From Astragalus membranaceus (lineage: Eukaryota; Streptophyta; Magnoliopsida; Fabales; Fabaceae), in the NCBI GenBank assembly GCA_039519185.1, contig CM076850.1:85666270-85730269 (forward strand): a DNA stretch of 64,000 bases, written 5' to 3'. Positions within the stretch are counted from its first letter, which is position 1; every line of letters starts with the position of its first letter. A program made the translations under genes and the position numbers. This document shows positions 1 through 12,562 of this stretch, one piece after another. The notes beneath the pieces are model-generated. The model was not told the DNA's origin. It made no database searches and worked only from the letters and a program-made list of their open reading frames with translations.

Positions 1-863
1 GATTTTTATTAAAAATTTAGAAGAGCATAAAGACTTAAGTTTAGGGGAAATTCCATGAATACAAAGGCCAAAATGTGACAGCTTGAAAAGTGCAAGCCAC
101 AAATGTCAAAACCACTCAAAAATACCAAAAATATCCCAAAAATGAGCTACATTTGCCTGAGTCATATAAACTGAACCTGTCCCTTAAGTGCAATTTGGTT
201 TGAAAAATATGAACAAAGTTCAAAGAGAAAAAGAAAAACAAACCAAGAAAAAGAAGAAAATGCATGTGGAGGTCAGTGAGGAGGGCAATGTACGCTACCA
301 AAAATACTCAAAGAGTTCTAAGTGTGGCAACACTAAGTGTGCCAACACCATCTACATCAAAAGGCACCTACACTCTAAATAAGGTGAATCTACAATCCAA
401 AATTGATGTTTTTGCACTCACTGCATTACATCATCAAAAATCAAACACCAAGAATAGAAATAAGGTATTGGCTCAACAAGTTGGAACACCAAAAGCCCTT
501 TGTTGTGCTTAAGAGTCCCCTAAATACTTGAAGAAATTGTTAGTCTCGGCCATATTTTGAAAAATATCTAAGAGTGACCAAAAGAGTTCCATCTTTTTCA
601 AAAAGCTAAAGAAAAACTCTTTGTTCAGTTATGGAACCAATTAGAAACTCAATGGGCCACACACTCACACAAATGAGTTTTTATAACTCTGAATGTTTTA
701 AAGCAAGGGCATGGAAGAAAAAGCACCAAAAGAGAAAGGCTTATTACAATACACTTCAAACACTTCTTGAAAAACATGAGTTGAGATGTCTTCATAATTA
801 TATAAGTCTTGTGTTTTGTTTCTTGTCATTGCTTGAGGACAAGCAACAATTTAAGTTTGGGGG
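1..863 (+). other. Athila-like element 1, 3' non-coding region
   Basis: No protein domain is visible. The stretch ends in the polypurine tract TTTGGGGG directly before an LTR start (TGTGATAACTC). It also shares blocks with the region before the LTR of Athila-like element 2, for example CCTTTGTTGTGCTTA at about 495 and again near 38507. It is therefore read as the part between the last ORF and the 3' LTR of an Athila-like Ty3/gypsy element whose coding part lies left of the window. It carries two copies of an AGTGTG-NN-AACAC dyad at 321-334 and 336-349. Confidence 0.65.
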
Positions 864-2514
864 TGTGATAACTCTATTTTATATAGAGTTATTCATACAA
901 TTAAGCTTGAGTTATTGCTTATTTTCAAGAACATTTATATATATTTATAGCTTATTTATCAAGGAACAACATTCTAAATATTCAAATGGATAAAGGGCAA
1001 TGATCTAGGCAAAATGCACAAATCTTGTTAGGTTTGATGTTTTTGTTCAGTGCAGCTACTGCAGGAGTGGAAACACTGCCAAAACCAGGAGTGGAAACAC
1101 TAGGAGTGGAAACACGGCCAACACCTGCTAAATTCTGCAGTTTATACCAAAACATCCAAAGACCATTTCAATGCTTCCACACTTGATTTGTGATGTCATG
1201 CCTAGTCACCTAGAGCTGATCCACTTGCTGAAGTCGGCGATACACATAAAAATCAAGTTGCAAGACTCAACTTATCTAAAAGACATGTGGCACTTCTCCA
1301 ATGGACCTCTTCTTTTGTTATGCATGCAAGCGACCAAACCTGTGCAGCTTGCTTGATTGGTTGTCAACAAACTAACCATGTTCGGTCCCCTCAGCTGATC
1401 TTTCACGCCAAAGGAAACCCCTTGCAAGAGGAAAGCTTTCAAGCCTATAAATAGAAGCCAAATCCTTCACATCAAATATATAGAATCAGATATCATCTTT
1501 CACATCTTTAAATTCTTCATCTTTTCGCTTAGTTTAGGTTTAGTTTATTTTCATTTCAAGTTTCTAAGAAGAGGAAGGTGAGGAAGTGTTTGACAACCAT
1601 TCCCTTCACTTCTACTTTGAAGAAATTCGTGTAAGAAATCTTTATTGTACTTCAACTTGGGAACTTAATGCAAAAGATCTTCTATTCAAGTAATCTCTAC
1701 TCTTTTAAGTTCTTTTGCTTTATTATTCATTTACTTATGTTCTTTGCATATTCTTTGCTTTATAACATGAGTAACATGAGCTAAATTCCCTTAAGTTGAG
1801 ATGTTCTAACCTTGTAATGAACTTCTAAATATGTTATTATGGTTTATGTAGTGTAAACACTTTAAACTCTTGCATAACAATTCTTTCAACTTATTCTGGA
1901 ATTGATCACTTTAGAATAGGTAAAACTTGTAGCAGCAGACATGGGCTACATTTATGAACTCAAGAGTTAATAGGGACGAGTATTTAATAAAGGAAACTTT
2001 GTTAAATACATGCTAAAACCTAGACATAGGATAGCATAGTCCTTAGGATAATAAAATTACAAGAGTGAACCTATTTAGCAACTTGAATCATTGTTAGGAG
2101 GCAAGGGAGGAATTGACAAACCTTTCTTTACTGTAAAAAACAAGGATCATAAGAGCTTGTAATGAAACTCTAAAGAGAAGTGCTGAAAGGCACAAACTAA
2201 TGCACCTACGTCCAGTGTTCCCACACTACATACTCCATTAAAACACTTAGAAGTAAAGTACTTGGTGAAAACATCTCAACTACTTTTTTCACTGATTTCT
2301 CACACATTTTATTGCTTATTACTATTTTTACTTATTTTGAAAACTCCAAACCAAAAATACTGAATAGTGTAGACACACTAAGTGTACACTTTGAACTACA
2401 AAAATTTACAATACATAATCCCTGTGGGTTCGACCTTTCTTATCACTTTATTACTTGTGTGACTATGTATACTTGCATATGATAAACCACACCAAAGGTA
2501 AAAGTTTTTGTGTA
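864..2514 (+). mobile_element. 3' LTR of Athila-like element 1
   Basis: The LTR starts TGTGATAACTC right after the polypurine tract, like the LTRs at 38887 and, reversed, at 46742. It ends near 2514 after the conserved stretch GTATACTTGCA, where RNase H coding sequence of another element begins. The landmarks GACATGG, CTAGACATAGGA, CTGAAAGGCAC and TGGGTTCGACC-like text also recur in the other two Athila-like LTRs. The 3' end is set by the return of foreign coding sequence; it reads GTGTA rather than the usual CA, so it is uncertain by a few bases. The left target duplication lies outside the window. Confidence 0.7.
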
Positions 2515-2515
2515 G

Positions 2516-4561
2516 GATGCTCGATGTGAGGAGAGCTTCAATGAGTTGAAGAAGAGGTTGACAACAACGCCCGTTTTGACTTTGCCTGTTCCGGATCAAC
2601 CATTTGTGGTGTATTGCGATGCTTCCAAGATGGGTTTGGGAGGTGTACTTATGCAAGAAGGTAAGGTAGTAGCTTATGCGTCTAGACAGTTGAGGACCCA
2701 TGAGAAGAACTACCCTACTCAAGAACTACCCTACTTATGCAAGAAGGTAAGGTAGTAGCTAGCTGCGATTGTGTTTGTGCTGAAGATTTGGAGGCACTAT
2801 TTGTATGGTACTAGATTTGAAGTGTTTAGTGACCATAAGAGTTTGAAATACTTGTTTGATCAGAAGGAGCTAAATATGAGACAGAGACGTTGGTTAGAAT
2901 TGCTGAAGGACTATGATTTCAGCTTGAACTATCATCCAGGCAAGGCTAATGTCGTGGCTGATGCTTTAAGTCGGAAGACCCTACATATGTCGGCTATGAT
3001 GGTTAAAGAGTTAGAGTTGATTGAGCAGTTCCGGGATATGAGTCTAGTTTGCGAAGTGACACCGCAGAGTGTCAGATTGGGAATGTTGAAGATTGGCAAT
3101 GAATTTTTGGTTAGTATTCGAGAAGCCCAAAAGTCAGATGTAAAGTTGGTGGACTTGTTAGTTGCGAATGATCAAGCTGTGAATGGGGATTTCAAGTTAG
3201 ATTCCCAAGGTGTGTTGAGATTCAGGGATAGGGTCTGTATTCCTGATGATGCTGAGATGAAGAGGATGATTCTTGAGGAGAGTCATAGAAGCAAGTTGAG
3301 TATTCATCCAGGGGCTACAAAAATGTACCAAGATTTGAAGAAGTTGTTCTGGTGGCCTGGTATGAAGAAGGATGTGGCACAGTTTGTGTATGCCTGTTTG
3401 ACTTGTCAGAAGTCAAAGGTTGAGCATCAGAAGCCTGCGGGGTTGATGCAACCATTAGAAGTTCCGGAATGGAAATGGGATAGCATTTCCATGGATTTTG
3501 TGACTGGTTTGCCAAATACCGTAAGGGGGTTTGATGCTATATGGGTGATTGTGGATAGGTTGACGAAGTCTGCTCACTTCTTGCCAATTAGTATCACTTA
3601 TCCAGTTCCAAAGTTGGCAGAGATTTATATCAAGACAATTGTGAAGTTGCATGGCGTTCCGCTTAGTATTGTATCTGATAGAGATCCAAGATTCACTTCT
3701 GAATTTTGGAAAGGTTTGCAAGAAGCTTTGGGTTCCAAATTGAGGTTGAGCTCCGCATATCATCCGCAGACAGATGGTCAGACGGAGAGGACTATTCAGT
3801 CGTTAGAGGACTTGCTGAGGGCTTGTGTCCTTGAGCAAGGAGGTTCGTGGGATTCTCATCTTCCATTGATTGAGTTTACCTATAATAACAGTCATCATTC
3901 TAGTATTGGGATGGCACCGTTTGAGGCGCTGTATGGTCGGAGATGTAGGACTCCTTTATGTTGGTACGAATCTGGAGAGAGTGCGGTTCTAGGGCCTGAG
4001 ATTGTGCGAGAAACCACTGAGAAGGTGAAATTAATTCGTGAGAAGATGAAAGCGTCGCAGAGTCGACAAAAGAGCTATCATGATAAGAGAAGGAAGGATT
4101 TGGAGTTTCAGGCCGGTGATCATGTATTTCTGAGAGTCACTCCGGTGACTGGTGTTGGGCGAGCCTTGAAATCAAAGAAGTTGACTCCCCGTTTCATTGG
4201 TCCGTATCAGATTACGGAGAGGGTTGGAAGTGTTGCTTACAGGGTGGCTTTGCCGCCTAATCTTTCGAACTTGCATGACGTGTTTCACGTGTCGCAACTC
4301 CGAAAGTATATTCCAGACCCGTCTCATGTGATTAGTATGGATGAGGTAGAGGTACGGGATAATCTCACTGTGGAGACTATGCCTGTGCGCATTGAAGATA
4401 GAGAAGTGAAGGTTCTGAGAGGGAAGGAGATTGCTCTGGTAAAAGTGGTTTGGTTAGGAGTTGCTGGTGAGAGCCTGACTTGGGAGCTGGAGAGCAAGAT
4501 GCGGGAGTCTTATCCAGAGTTGTTTGAATCGGGTAAGAATTTCGAGGACGAAATTTCCTAA
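2516..4561 (+). pseudogene. Tekay-like chromovirus pol remnant (RNase H, integrase, chromodomain)
   Basis: The reading frame begins abruptly inside RNase H (FVVYCDASKMGLGGVL, then FSDHKSLKYLF and ADALSR). It continues with an integrase zinc finger ending CLTCQ, the integrase core with acidic residues in SMDF, SDRDPRF and GQTERT, a GPY/F module (FIGPYQITERVG) and a C-terminal chromodomain-like part (VKVVWLG, TWELE). Those are the parts, in order, of a Ty3/gypsy chromovirus polyprotein of the Tekay/Del type. Gag, protease and reverse transcriptase are missing because the Athila-like LTR abuts at 2515. Two TAG stops at 2753-2758 come from a 29-bp filler duplication; otherwise the frame is open to the stop at 4559-4561. 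A polypurine tract (GTGGGGGAGAG) follows before the LTR. Confidence 0.9.
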
Positions 4562-4573
4562 GTGGGGGAGAGT

Positions 4574-7452
4574 TGTAACACCCAAAATAATTTAATTAAT
4601 TATTTGATTAAATTATTTAAGTGTTGCAATATTGTTATTATTATTATTGTTATTATTATTAGTATGATTATTATAATTATTGATATATTAATTTATTTAA
4701 AATTGAAGGGAGTGGTATTAATAATTTCGAGATGGCAAATTTGGCCCAAGAAGCCCAAGCCCGAGACTTAGACTCCTAAGGCGCTGGGGTTGGGGTTTTG
4801 CGCCTCACTCTTGAGAGAAAGAAAGAAAACGTAAAAGAAAGAAAAAGAAAGGAGAAGAGAGAAGAGAGTCGCGAAGAGAGAAGAGAAAAGTCGAAGGAGA
4901 GAAAGAAAGAAAGAAGGGTGCAATCGGCCAAGGAAAGGGAAGAGCTCCTAGTTGCTGTGGTTTTGTTGGTGAATCCGTAGGAAGGACTTCGTCTTCGGTG
5001 TAATCAAGGTAAGGGTGGGTCTTACCTTATAATAGGGCTTAGAATGGGTTATATGTGAGGGTTTAGGGTTTATACCATTTGTCTCATAATTTTATTGTTG
5101 AATTGATACATGATTGATTGCGTGAAGATTGATTGTCTCTATGTGTTTTATTGAAAATTGTATGAGTTATGAGATGTGTGTGAAAATCATAGTGTATGCC
5201 AATTGATGGAAAAAAATGAGTGTTTGAAGATGGGAAATGAAATTTGAGATGTTAGAAATAATTGTTGAATAATTGAACATCTGTAAGCTTGGAAAAATTT
5301 GAGTTTGAAGGACCCTAGGCGCCTTAGGCGCCATTGTTGCTGCCACTGTCCCACATTGTTACTGCTGTCTGGGCGCCTGTGCCTGTTCAGTGTTGCTGTC
5401 CTGGGCGCCATGGGCGCTGGTTCCCTGAGCCTGGGCGCCAAGGGCGCCTAATTTTGGCTGCCCGTGTTGTGTTCCCGAGTTGTGTTTCTGAGTAGTCATG
5501 TTATTTGGATGTCATGGGGGTTGAATTTGGGTTGCTAGGCTGTATGTCCTGAAATGTCACTGGGATCCCCTCCCCCGGGAGCCATGTTGCCTGCCTTGTT
5601 TTCTGTTGCAGTTTTTGGGTCCCTATGCCTAGGCGCCAAGCCAATTGTGTTTCGCTTGATGTTTCAGCTTCTGTCTTAGTGTGAAATACCTTGGCTAATT
5701 ATACTAAGTTGTTCTAGTAAGGCTCCATGTTGTTCCAGTGCTGTTTGGGAAGGCGCCCTAGGCGCCCATGCACATGTTCCATTTCCTGTGTCACTGGTTC
5801 TGGTGCCCCAAGCGCCCAGAACTGGTTGTTATATCATATGTTGTAGGTTGGACCTTGCTCCTGAGCACTTCGTGTACTGTCGTAACATTTTGGTGGGTGC
5901 CCTGTCCCTGGGCGCCAAATCCTGCACTGTGTTGCCAATCCTGTTCCCTGCGCCAGTTTCTGTGTCTGGGCGCCAGGATCCCTGCTGGGCGCCAGGATCC
6001 CTGCTGCGCCAGTTTTTTGTGTTGCTGCGCCAGTTCTGTGTCTAGGCGCCAGGATCCCTGCTGGGCGCCAGGATCCCTGCTGCGCCAGTTTTTGGTGTTG
6101 CTGCGCCGGTTCTGTGTCTGGGCGCCAGGATCCCTGCTGCGCCAGTTTTTGGTGTTGCTGCGCCAGTTCTGTGTCTGGGCGCCAGGCGCCCTGCGCCAGT
6201 TTTCTGTGGGCGCCAGGATCCCTCCTGCGCCAGTTTTTGTGTTGCCTGTTGCTGTTCCTGTTTAAGTTGCGCCAGTTTGCCTGCGCCAGTTTTGTGTGCT
6301 GCTGTTCCCTGCTAGGCGCCCAGCGCCTGGGAGCCATTTTCAGCACGTGTCTCAGTTTTGTTCCTAAATTGTTTTTGATGTATCTTTTGACTCGGGTGTC
6401 CATTTTGAGTGTTTCAAAGGGCGTTTCGAAGCTTGTTCAGTCCTCTATCTGTGTATGCTGCCTGTTTGTGTTTAGGTGTTGTTTTGGTGCTGTGAGTGGT
6501 GCTGGCACACTTGTATGTGCCAATGTTGTTGTTGAGTGTTGATGGGTCTATGGACCGAATTTTTGGTGATGATTTTAGGCTGCGGTCTTGACGTTGTGAT
6601 TTATAATGATGATGTGTGTGACTTGTGGTTGTGAAAAATTATGCTTGTTGATTGTTCATGGAGTCACATGCATACATTAGGCTGCGGTCTTGACGATGCA
6701 TTTTTAGGCTGCGGTCTTGACGTTATTTTTCGGCTGCGGTCGCGACGTGCCCAATTGGCTAATGAGAAGTGATAATGGTACCACATGCATTCTGCACCTC
6801 ATACATGCATGCTTACCATTAATAATTTTGTTGGTGTGTGATATGACCGCGTGACAATACATGTATATAAACTGTGAGTAGTTTTATATTTATATTGTGG
6901 ATGTTGATAAATATATATGCTATGGAAGTTGCTATACATATATATAGATATATATAATTAAAAATATAAAAATGTTGCTGTGATGGGTGTAATTCTATAT
7001 TCTAGCATACTGCTTATTATAAGCCTTATTATGCGGTTTAGACTCATCCCTTCGTTGTTTATTACTACAAGTAACCATGAGTGAAGGCTTGTCTTCCTTC
7101 ATTCCTGAGTCGGTCTTGTGCTCTGATACGTAACACTCAGGGGATGGGCGCTGGTTTTATTTTGTTTTATTTATTTGACATGTTGAGACTGTGTTATATT
7201 TTTATGAGATTGTATTTTTATTCCGCTGCGAGATGTTGAGGAACCTGTTATGTGAACTGAACTAAATATTTTTGAGGATTCCATCCCATTGCTGTGTGTT
7301 GTGTAATTGTATTAATTTTTAAGAGAACCTTGTTACTATAATGTTGTTGTTTTGTGCGAAGCAAATGTAGCATCCCTTTGGATGTGTTGAAAAATAATTT
7401 TTGAACTCTGATAATTCTTATTTAAATACCGGGTAGAAAATGGGGTGTTACA
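4574..7452 (+). mobile_element. 3' LTR of Tekay-like element 1
   Basis: The ends are TGTAACACCC and GGGTGTTACA, a 10-bp inverted pair with TG...CA termini, 2,879 bp apart. The start lies directly after the polypurine tract of the pol remnant. Internal landmarks shared with the other Tekay-like LTRs are AAGGTAAGGGTGGG (about 5006), a purine-rich tract (4810-4920), a GGCGCC-rich section (5310-6330), CTCTGATACG near 7115 and GGGTAGAAAATGGGG at the end. Four copies of GGCTGCGGTC occur between 6575 and 6750. Short ORFs in the GGCGCC section are by-products of repeats. The right flank starts AAGGT; the matching left flank is not in the window. Confidence 0.9.
5310..6330. repeat. GGCGCC-rich dyad array inside Tekay-like LTR 1
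   Basis: The palindrome GGCGCC and its half-forms (TGCGCCAG, GGCGCCAGGATCCCTGC) recur at irregular 20-60 bp spacing. The densest run is about 5960-6240, a tandem array with a unit near 60-70 bp containing CAGGATCCCTGCTG and TGCGCCAGTTTT. No protein is supported: ORFs here exist on both strands only because stop codons are rare in this composition. Confidence 0.75.
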
Positions 7453-8540
7453 AAGGTCGACATGGTTCGCAAAGAAGATGGGAAGTAGACGAAAGTTTGA
7501 TTGGTCGAAGGTCATTAGTTCGCAGCAATGGTTCTAATACCGAAACAAACACATTCACAAGTAAGCAAATCATTTTTTTTTGCATGCTAACGGTTCAGCC
7601 CTGGCATTTGTCTTTTAAATTTCTTGCCAACGGTTCAGCCCTGGCATTTGTCTTTTACATTTTTATGCTAACGGTTCAGCCCTGGCACTGTCTTTTAATT
7701 TTTCATCCCAACGGTTCAGCCCTGGCATTTTTCCTTTTAAATTCCATGCTAACGGTTCAGCCCTGGCATTCGTCTTTTAAATTTCATGCTAACGGTTCAG
7801 CCCTGGCATTTGTCTTTTAAAATTTCTTGCCAACGGTTCAGCTCTGGCATTGTCTTTCACATTTTTATGCTAACGGTTCAGCCCTGCACTGTCTTTTAAT
7901 TTTTCATGCTAACGGCTCAGCCCTGGCATTTGTCCTTTTAAATTCCATGCTAACGGGTCAGCCCTGGCATTGTCTTTTACATTTTTATGCTAACGGTTCA
8001 GCCCTGGCACTGTCTTTTATTTTTTCATGCTAACGGTTCAGCCCTGGCATTTGTCCTTTTAAATTCCATGCTAACGGTTCAGCCCTGGCATTCGTCTTTT
8101 AAATTCCATGCTAACGGTTCAGCCCTGGCATTTGTCTTTTAATTTCTTGCTAACGGTTCAGCCCTGACATTGTCTTTCACATTTTTATGCTAACGGTTCA
8201 GCCCTGGGACTGTCTTTTAATTTTTCATGCTAACGGTTCAGCCCTGGCATTTGTCTTTCAAATTTCATGCTAACGGTTCAGCCCTGACATTTGTCTTTTA
8301 TTTTCGTGCTAACAGGTTCAGCCCTGGCACTGTTCGCCTTACTTTCATGCTATCACCGCCCTTTACTATGTGCTACTGAATCAACTCTAAAATTTGTTTA
8401 TAGTTAACCCTGACACCGCACCTTCAACACCACCGGCTAAAATTGAGTTTCACGTCTGTACCCATGTCTTACTTTGATAATACAACAAAACGTACGTTTT
8501 TTTTTATTATAGCGTAAGAAAATGAGTACAGAGGGGCAAC
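7453..8540 (+). other. 3' untranslated region of an Ogre-like Ty3/gypsy element
   Basis: The stretch lies between the Tekay-like LTR and the next LTR start at 8541. It ends in the polypurine tract ACAGAGGGGCAAC, which places it as the 3' end of the internal part of the element whose LTR follows. It is mostly a tandem array (7583-8335). Long tandem arrays before the 3' LTR are a known feature of Ogre/Tat-lineage elements, and the assignment rests on that. The coding part is left of the Tekay-like insertion, outside the window. Confidence 0.5.
7583..8335 (+). repeat. About 19-copy, ~40-bp tandem repeat
   Basis: The unit is 38-42 bp and centred on GCTAACGGTTCAGCCCTGGCA, followed by a T-rich spacer such as TTTGTCTTTTAAATTTC. 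About 19 copies are recognisable, starting near 7587 and ending near 8315. Units differ by single-base changes (GGCTCAG at 7911, GGGTCAG at 7953, GCTCTGG at 7838) and by spacer length. Frames through the array are open by chance and are not called as genes. Confidence 0.9.
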
Positions 8541-11185
8541 TGTGAACACCCAATTTTAACCGGTGTCGCACTTTAGTTTCTATACTCGTGTGCTGCGAAT
8601 TTGCAAGAACGTAATTGTGAGACTGGGAGCATGTCTCTCATTTAATTAGGCTAGTGTTCAACGATCTTGATTAATTAGAGTGTTTCTCGTTTATTTAAAT
8701 TGACGTTCATTAACTTGCTTATTTCTAGTTTCCTCGTTTGAATAGGTCGTTGCGCTTTATTTCGTTTATTAGGTTCCCTTTGGCTAAAATTGGACCTACA
8801 TTCACGAGTTTGAGCCAAGACGCGGTCATTAGGCCTAACACGAGTTATCGTTAGATCGGGTTCGAGCTTTAAACGTAATTGGGCTTACGAATTTGTTTGT
8901 GGGCCTAGTTTACGATTCTTTTAGCCCATTGGGCCCGATACGGTCTTTGTTTCACTTTTACGATCGAAGCCGTAAAAATAAATAATAATAAAATATATTG
9001 CGAAAATGACAAAAAAATATTATTACAATATAAAATTAATTTTACATTCATCCGAATAAAAATAAATAAATAAATCCGAAAATAACAAGAAAAATTGCAA
9101 AAAAAAAAACAGAAATACAATTAGGGGTTCTCAGCTGCTGATTTGGGCCTCAGATCTGAAAAAAAAAAAGAAGTCAAAATTAGTCAAAGCCCAAAAAACG
9201 AAATTAAATGCTTAATCCTAATTAAACGGTATAAAACCAAGGTCAGACAACAGTCAACGGGGAAAAAACACGAATTTCGAGGCAAATAAAACACCAAAAA
9301 GGATTAGGGTTTTACACTGAAACCCTAATCACTGTGTCACTAGATCTGAAATTTTTAGAAAGATAGAAGTCAAGCAATAGCAGCAACGACAAAGTATCAC
9401 CAGAAACAGCAGACTAAGGAGCAGTAAGCAAAAATCTACATTCAGATCCGTTCTTATTTTCAGGAGACCAAGTTGATTTTCTTTTATATATAAAAATACA
9501 GAAATCCGAACGTAAATAGATGTAGATCCGACATGCTTTACGCTTACTAGAATATTTATATGCTAAAAACTATGAAAATACAGCGGCTGTTAGTTCATTC
9601 TTGCTCTTTTTGTATACTTATTTAGTGCTATATGCATGTGTTCAGTAAAAGAATTTAAGATCTAAAGAAAAAAAAATAGATTTGTTTCTTTAGTGTAAAG
9701 AGGTTAGATCTGAACGATGTATATTTTGAATGTTTGCTTAAAAATCGAAATTATAGTGCTATGAAACATGCTGTTACAAAACTGTGATTTATAGTGTGGG
9801 GTTCAAAAAATGAAATAAAGGTATAAGGTAGAACCAGATCTGAGTATTTTCGTTTTAGTAAATCTGAGGTGTGAAAAAAATGGTCTAGATTCGGATTAGA
9901 GACTAAAAACGAAATAGGATTAATTTAACACAAGTTCATACTGGTTTAGAATTAGAGGGTGCTGTTTGGTCAAAAAAAATAATAATTTAGGAAGGTGAGA
10001 ATCGATTTAGGAGAAGAAGAGAGGGAAAACAAAAAAAAAAACAGAGACCAAAAAAATGAAGAAAAAGAACAAGAGCAGCGGCGCAAAAGAGAGTGGGATG
10101 GATTTTAGGGTTCTGCGATAATTATGGGGTGGGTATTTATACCCCCCACGTTTTCTGTTTCCTTTGTTTTAGTTTATTTCTTTTTTTTATTATCAGACCA
10201 TTCAGCAAATATCACAAGCTGAACTACTAGGCATACCCCCACCCTATTACTTCGCTACACTCTCCCTCCAAGAGCCCATCCCATTTTTTTTATTTTTAGC
10301 GCCTAGACCTCTTATTCGCACACACCCCTGTTTATAATACAGCCCCCCTGTAAATATTTACACCACCTAGTTTCTACCACAACCCCATTTCGTTTTTTTT
10401 TTATTATTTTACTATTCTTTTATTGTTCTCAATGTTATTAAATGGTGCTGTTCATTAAACCAAGTTTATTTCGCTCCCAAAAAAACGATAAATGGGGTTT
10501 GACTTGGATGTACTTCCTATCAAACCCAAAACTTTGATTTAAGGGTCCTTAGTTGTACAACTTGGACCTTAAATCCCTTTAAAATAAAAATCATAAAACT
10601 ACCAATTAAATATGATTTATATATAACACCTATTTTATAAAAATTCGAAAAAATAAATGGATTCGATTTGGATGTACATCCTGTCAATCCGGTTTAAGGA
10701 TCTTTAGTTGTACAACTTGGATCCTAAACCCCTTCACAATTAAAATCAACCAACCAACAAATTTTCAGGAAGAACTACGCGACTTTTGAGTCTCTCATTG
10801 CACCGGAGAGTACGTAGGCGCAGGGCCTCCCTGTCAAAGTCAAAATAAAATTTTCTTAAATTAGTCCTTTGTAAATAATTGTTTTTTTTTTTACTAATTC
10901 CTATTGAGTATTATTTTTCGGGTAAACAAATAATTAAACAACTTGTTAATTCTTGCGCAAATCAAATTTAGGGTAACTGTCTTAGGACAGATGTGCTAGG
11001 GGTGCAGTGAAATTAGGTTTTCGCCCCTTCCCTACGCATAACCGACTCCCGAATCCAACCTAGTTACGCAGACCACTAACTCCTAGGTTAGGTTTTTCTC
11101 AATTTTTCCTATTTTTAATAAATTGGGTGGCGACTCCTCAAATTCATATTTTCGAGCCGTCTACGTCGAGATATAGGTCACGACA
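8541..11185 (+). mobile_element. 3' LTR of the Ogre-like element
   Basis: The LTR starts TGTGAACACCC after the polypurine tract and ends GGTCACGACA at 11185, where AlaRS coding sequence begins without a gap. Length is 2,645 bp. The end region carries GGGTGGCGACTCC, a sequence often found near LTR ends or primer sites of Tat/Ogre-type elements; that supports the lineage only weakly. An imperfect duplication lies at 10490-10740. The right target duplication should be ATTGT (11186-11190), but the left flank is outside the window. Confidence 0.7.
10490..10740 (+). repeat. Two-copy direct repeat inside the Ogre-like LTR
   Basis: A block with TTTGGATGTAC-like start, TTAGTTGTACAACTTGGA in the middle and TAAA(T/C)CCCTT at the end occurs twice, about 160 bp apart (10495-10582 and 10655-10735). 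Divergence between copies is moderate. Confidence 0.7.
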
Positions 11186-12562
11186 ATTGTTAACGAGCAA
11201 ATTAAAGCTGAGCTGGATGTAAGTTCAAAAGAGGCAACTCTTGCAGAAGCTAAGCACATCAATGGTCTGCGAGCTGTTTTTGGAGAAGTAAGCAGTACAA
11301 TTCCACTCCACTTTTGTGTCTCATCTAGGATCATATTCTTCAATGTTCTGCTTTTATGTAGGTCTATCCTGATCTGGTTAGAGTTGTGTCAATTGGACAA
11401 AAAGCTGAGGATCTCCTTGCTGACCCTGAGAATGAAAAATGGTTATCTATTTCATCAGAATTTTGTGGCGGTGAATATCACAGTGAATGCTTCCTTTGAA
11501 ACTTTCTTTTTTTTTCCTGAATTTCTGGTCGAAATTCATTTTTACTTGATGACCTAGGTACTCATATTTCTAACACACGAGAGGCCAAGGCTTTTGCTCT
11601 TTTAGCTGAGGAGGGCATTGCGAAAGGAATCCGTAGAGTAACAGCAGTCACAACTGATCGTGCTTATGATGCAATAAAAATGGCAGATGAATTTGAGCAG
11701 CAAGTAGATGATGCGTCTAAGTTGGAAGGAAGTTTGCTGGAAGAGGTTGGTGTTGTGTGTTGGTTTCTATTTGTCTAAATTCTAATAACATTAAGACCGT
11801 GTATTCTCCTTTCTAGTTGGGTTGGCAAGTTCCATCAATTGAACCCCCTGAAATGTTTGGCTTGGTTCATAGCTAATGACTGCAGATGGTAAAACGATGA
11901 CCAACTGGCTGAACTAGCTGCCAAAGCACCATTAGAATTGCTGACCATTAAGCGTAGCCAACAAACAAACAAACTATGACTTGTAAAATTACAGATCTTG
12001 ACCTAATATGAAGGTCTAATGGAACCTGTTCAATATACTGGAAACTGGAAAGTGTGGAAATGCTCATTGCATGAACCTTAATTGAATTCAAGTACTAAAG
12101 TAATGGATCAATTACTGAATACTTCTGTTCTGAATTGAAAGTTCCTTTCTTCTTGTCTTTGGGGTCCAAAATGATGGAAGTTGTGCTATTCTAATAATTA
12201 TTTTTTGGCCTCTTTTACACTGTTAGAATATGTATTTTTTTATTGACTTATCTGGGTTGAGCTTGTGGTAAGCTTTTATACTAGTATATATATAATAGAT
12301 TGAATAAAATACATGGGACTCTAATAGCTGAAAATAGTACAACCCTCACATACATGATTCTCTTTCTCTTTCTGTGTTATTGTCTTCCGTAGCAGATAGA
12401 TATACAGCCCAAGCTTATCTTCCAAAATTAAGTACATTTTCTTTTTCCCTTTTGTTACAGAAAGTTTCATCTTTGAAAAGCAATGTGGAGACGTTATCAA
12501 TTCCTGCAGCCAAGAAAGCTGAAATCAAGACCAAGATAGCCCTACTTCAGGTTTGTTACATA

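Noticed and set aside
631..993. 120-codon open frame
   Set aside because: It crosses the polypurine tract and LTR start of Athila-like element 1 and has no conserved domain.
5768..6542. Open frames of 85-189 codons on both strands with Cys-, Ala-Pro- or Gln-rich products
   Set aside because: They lie in the GGCGCC array of a Tekay-like LTR, overlap each other on both strands, and follow the repeat unit. No domain is visible.
7440..8033. Frames coding repeated NGSALAF-type peptides
   Set aside because: These are translations of the 40-bp tandem array. Unit length varies, so no frame is conserved.
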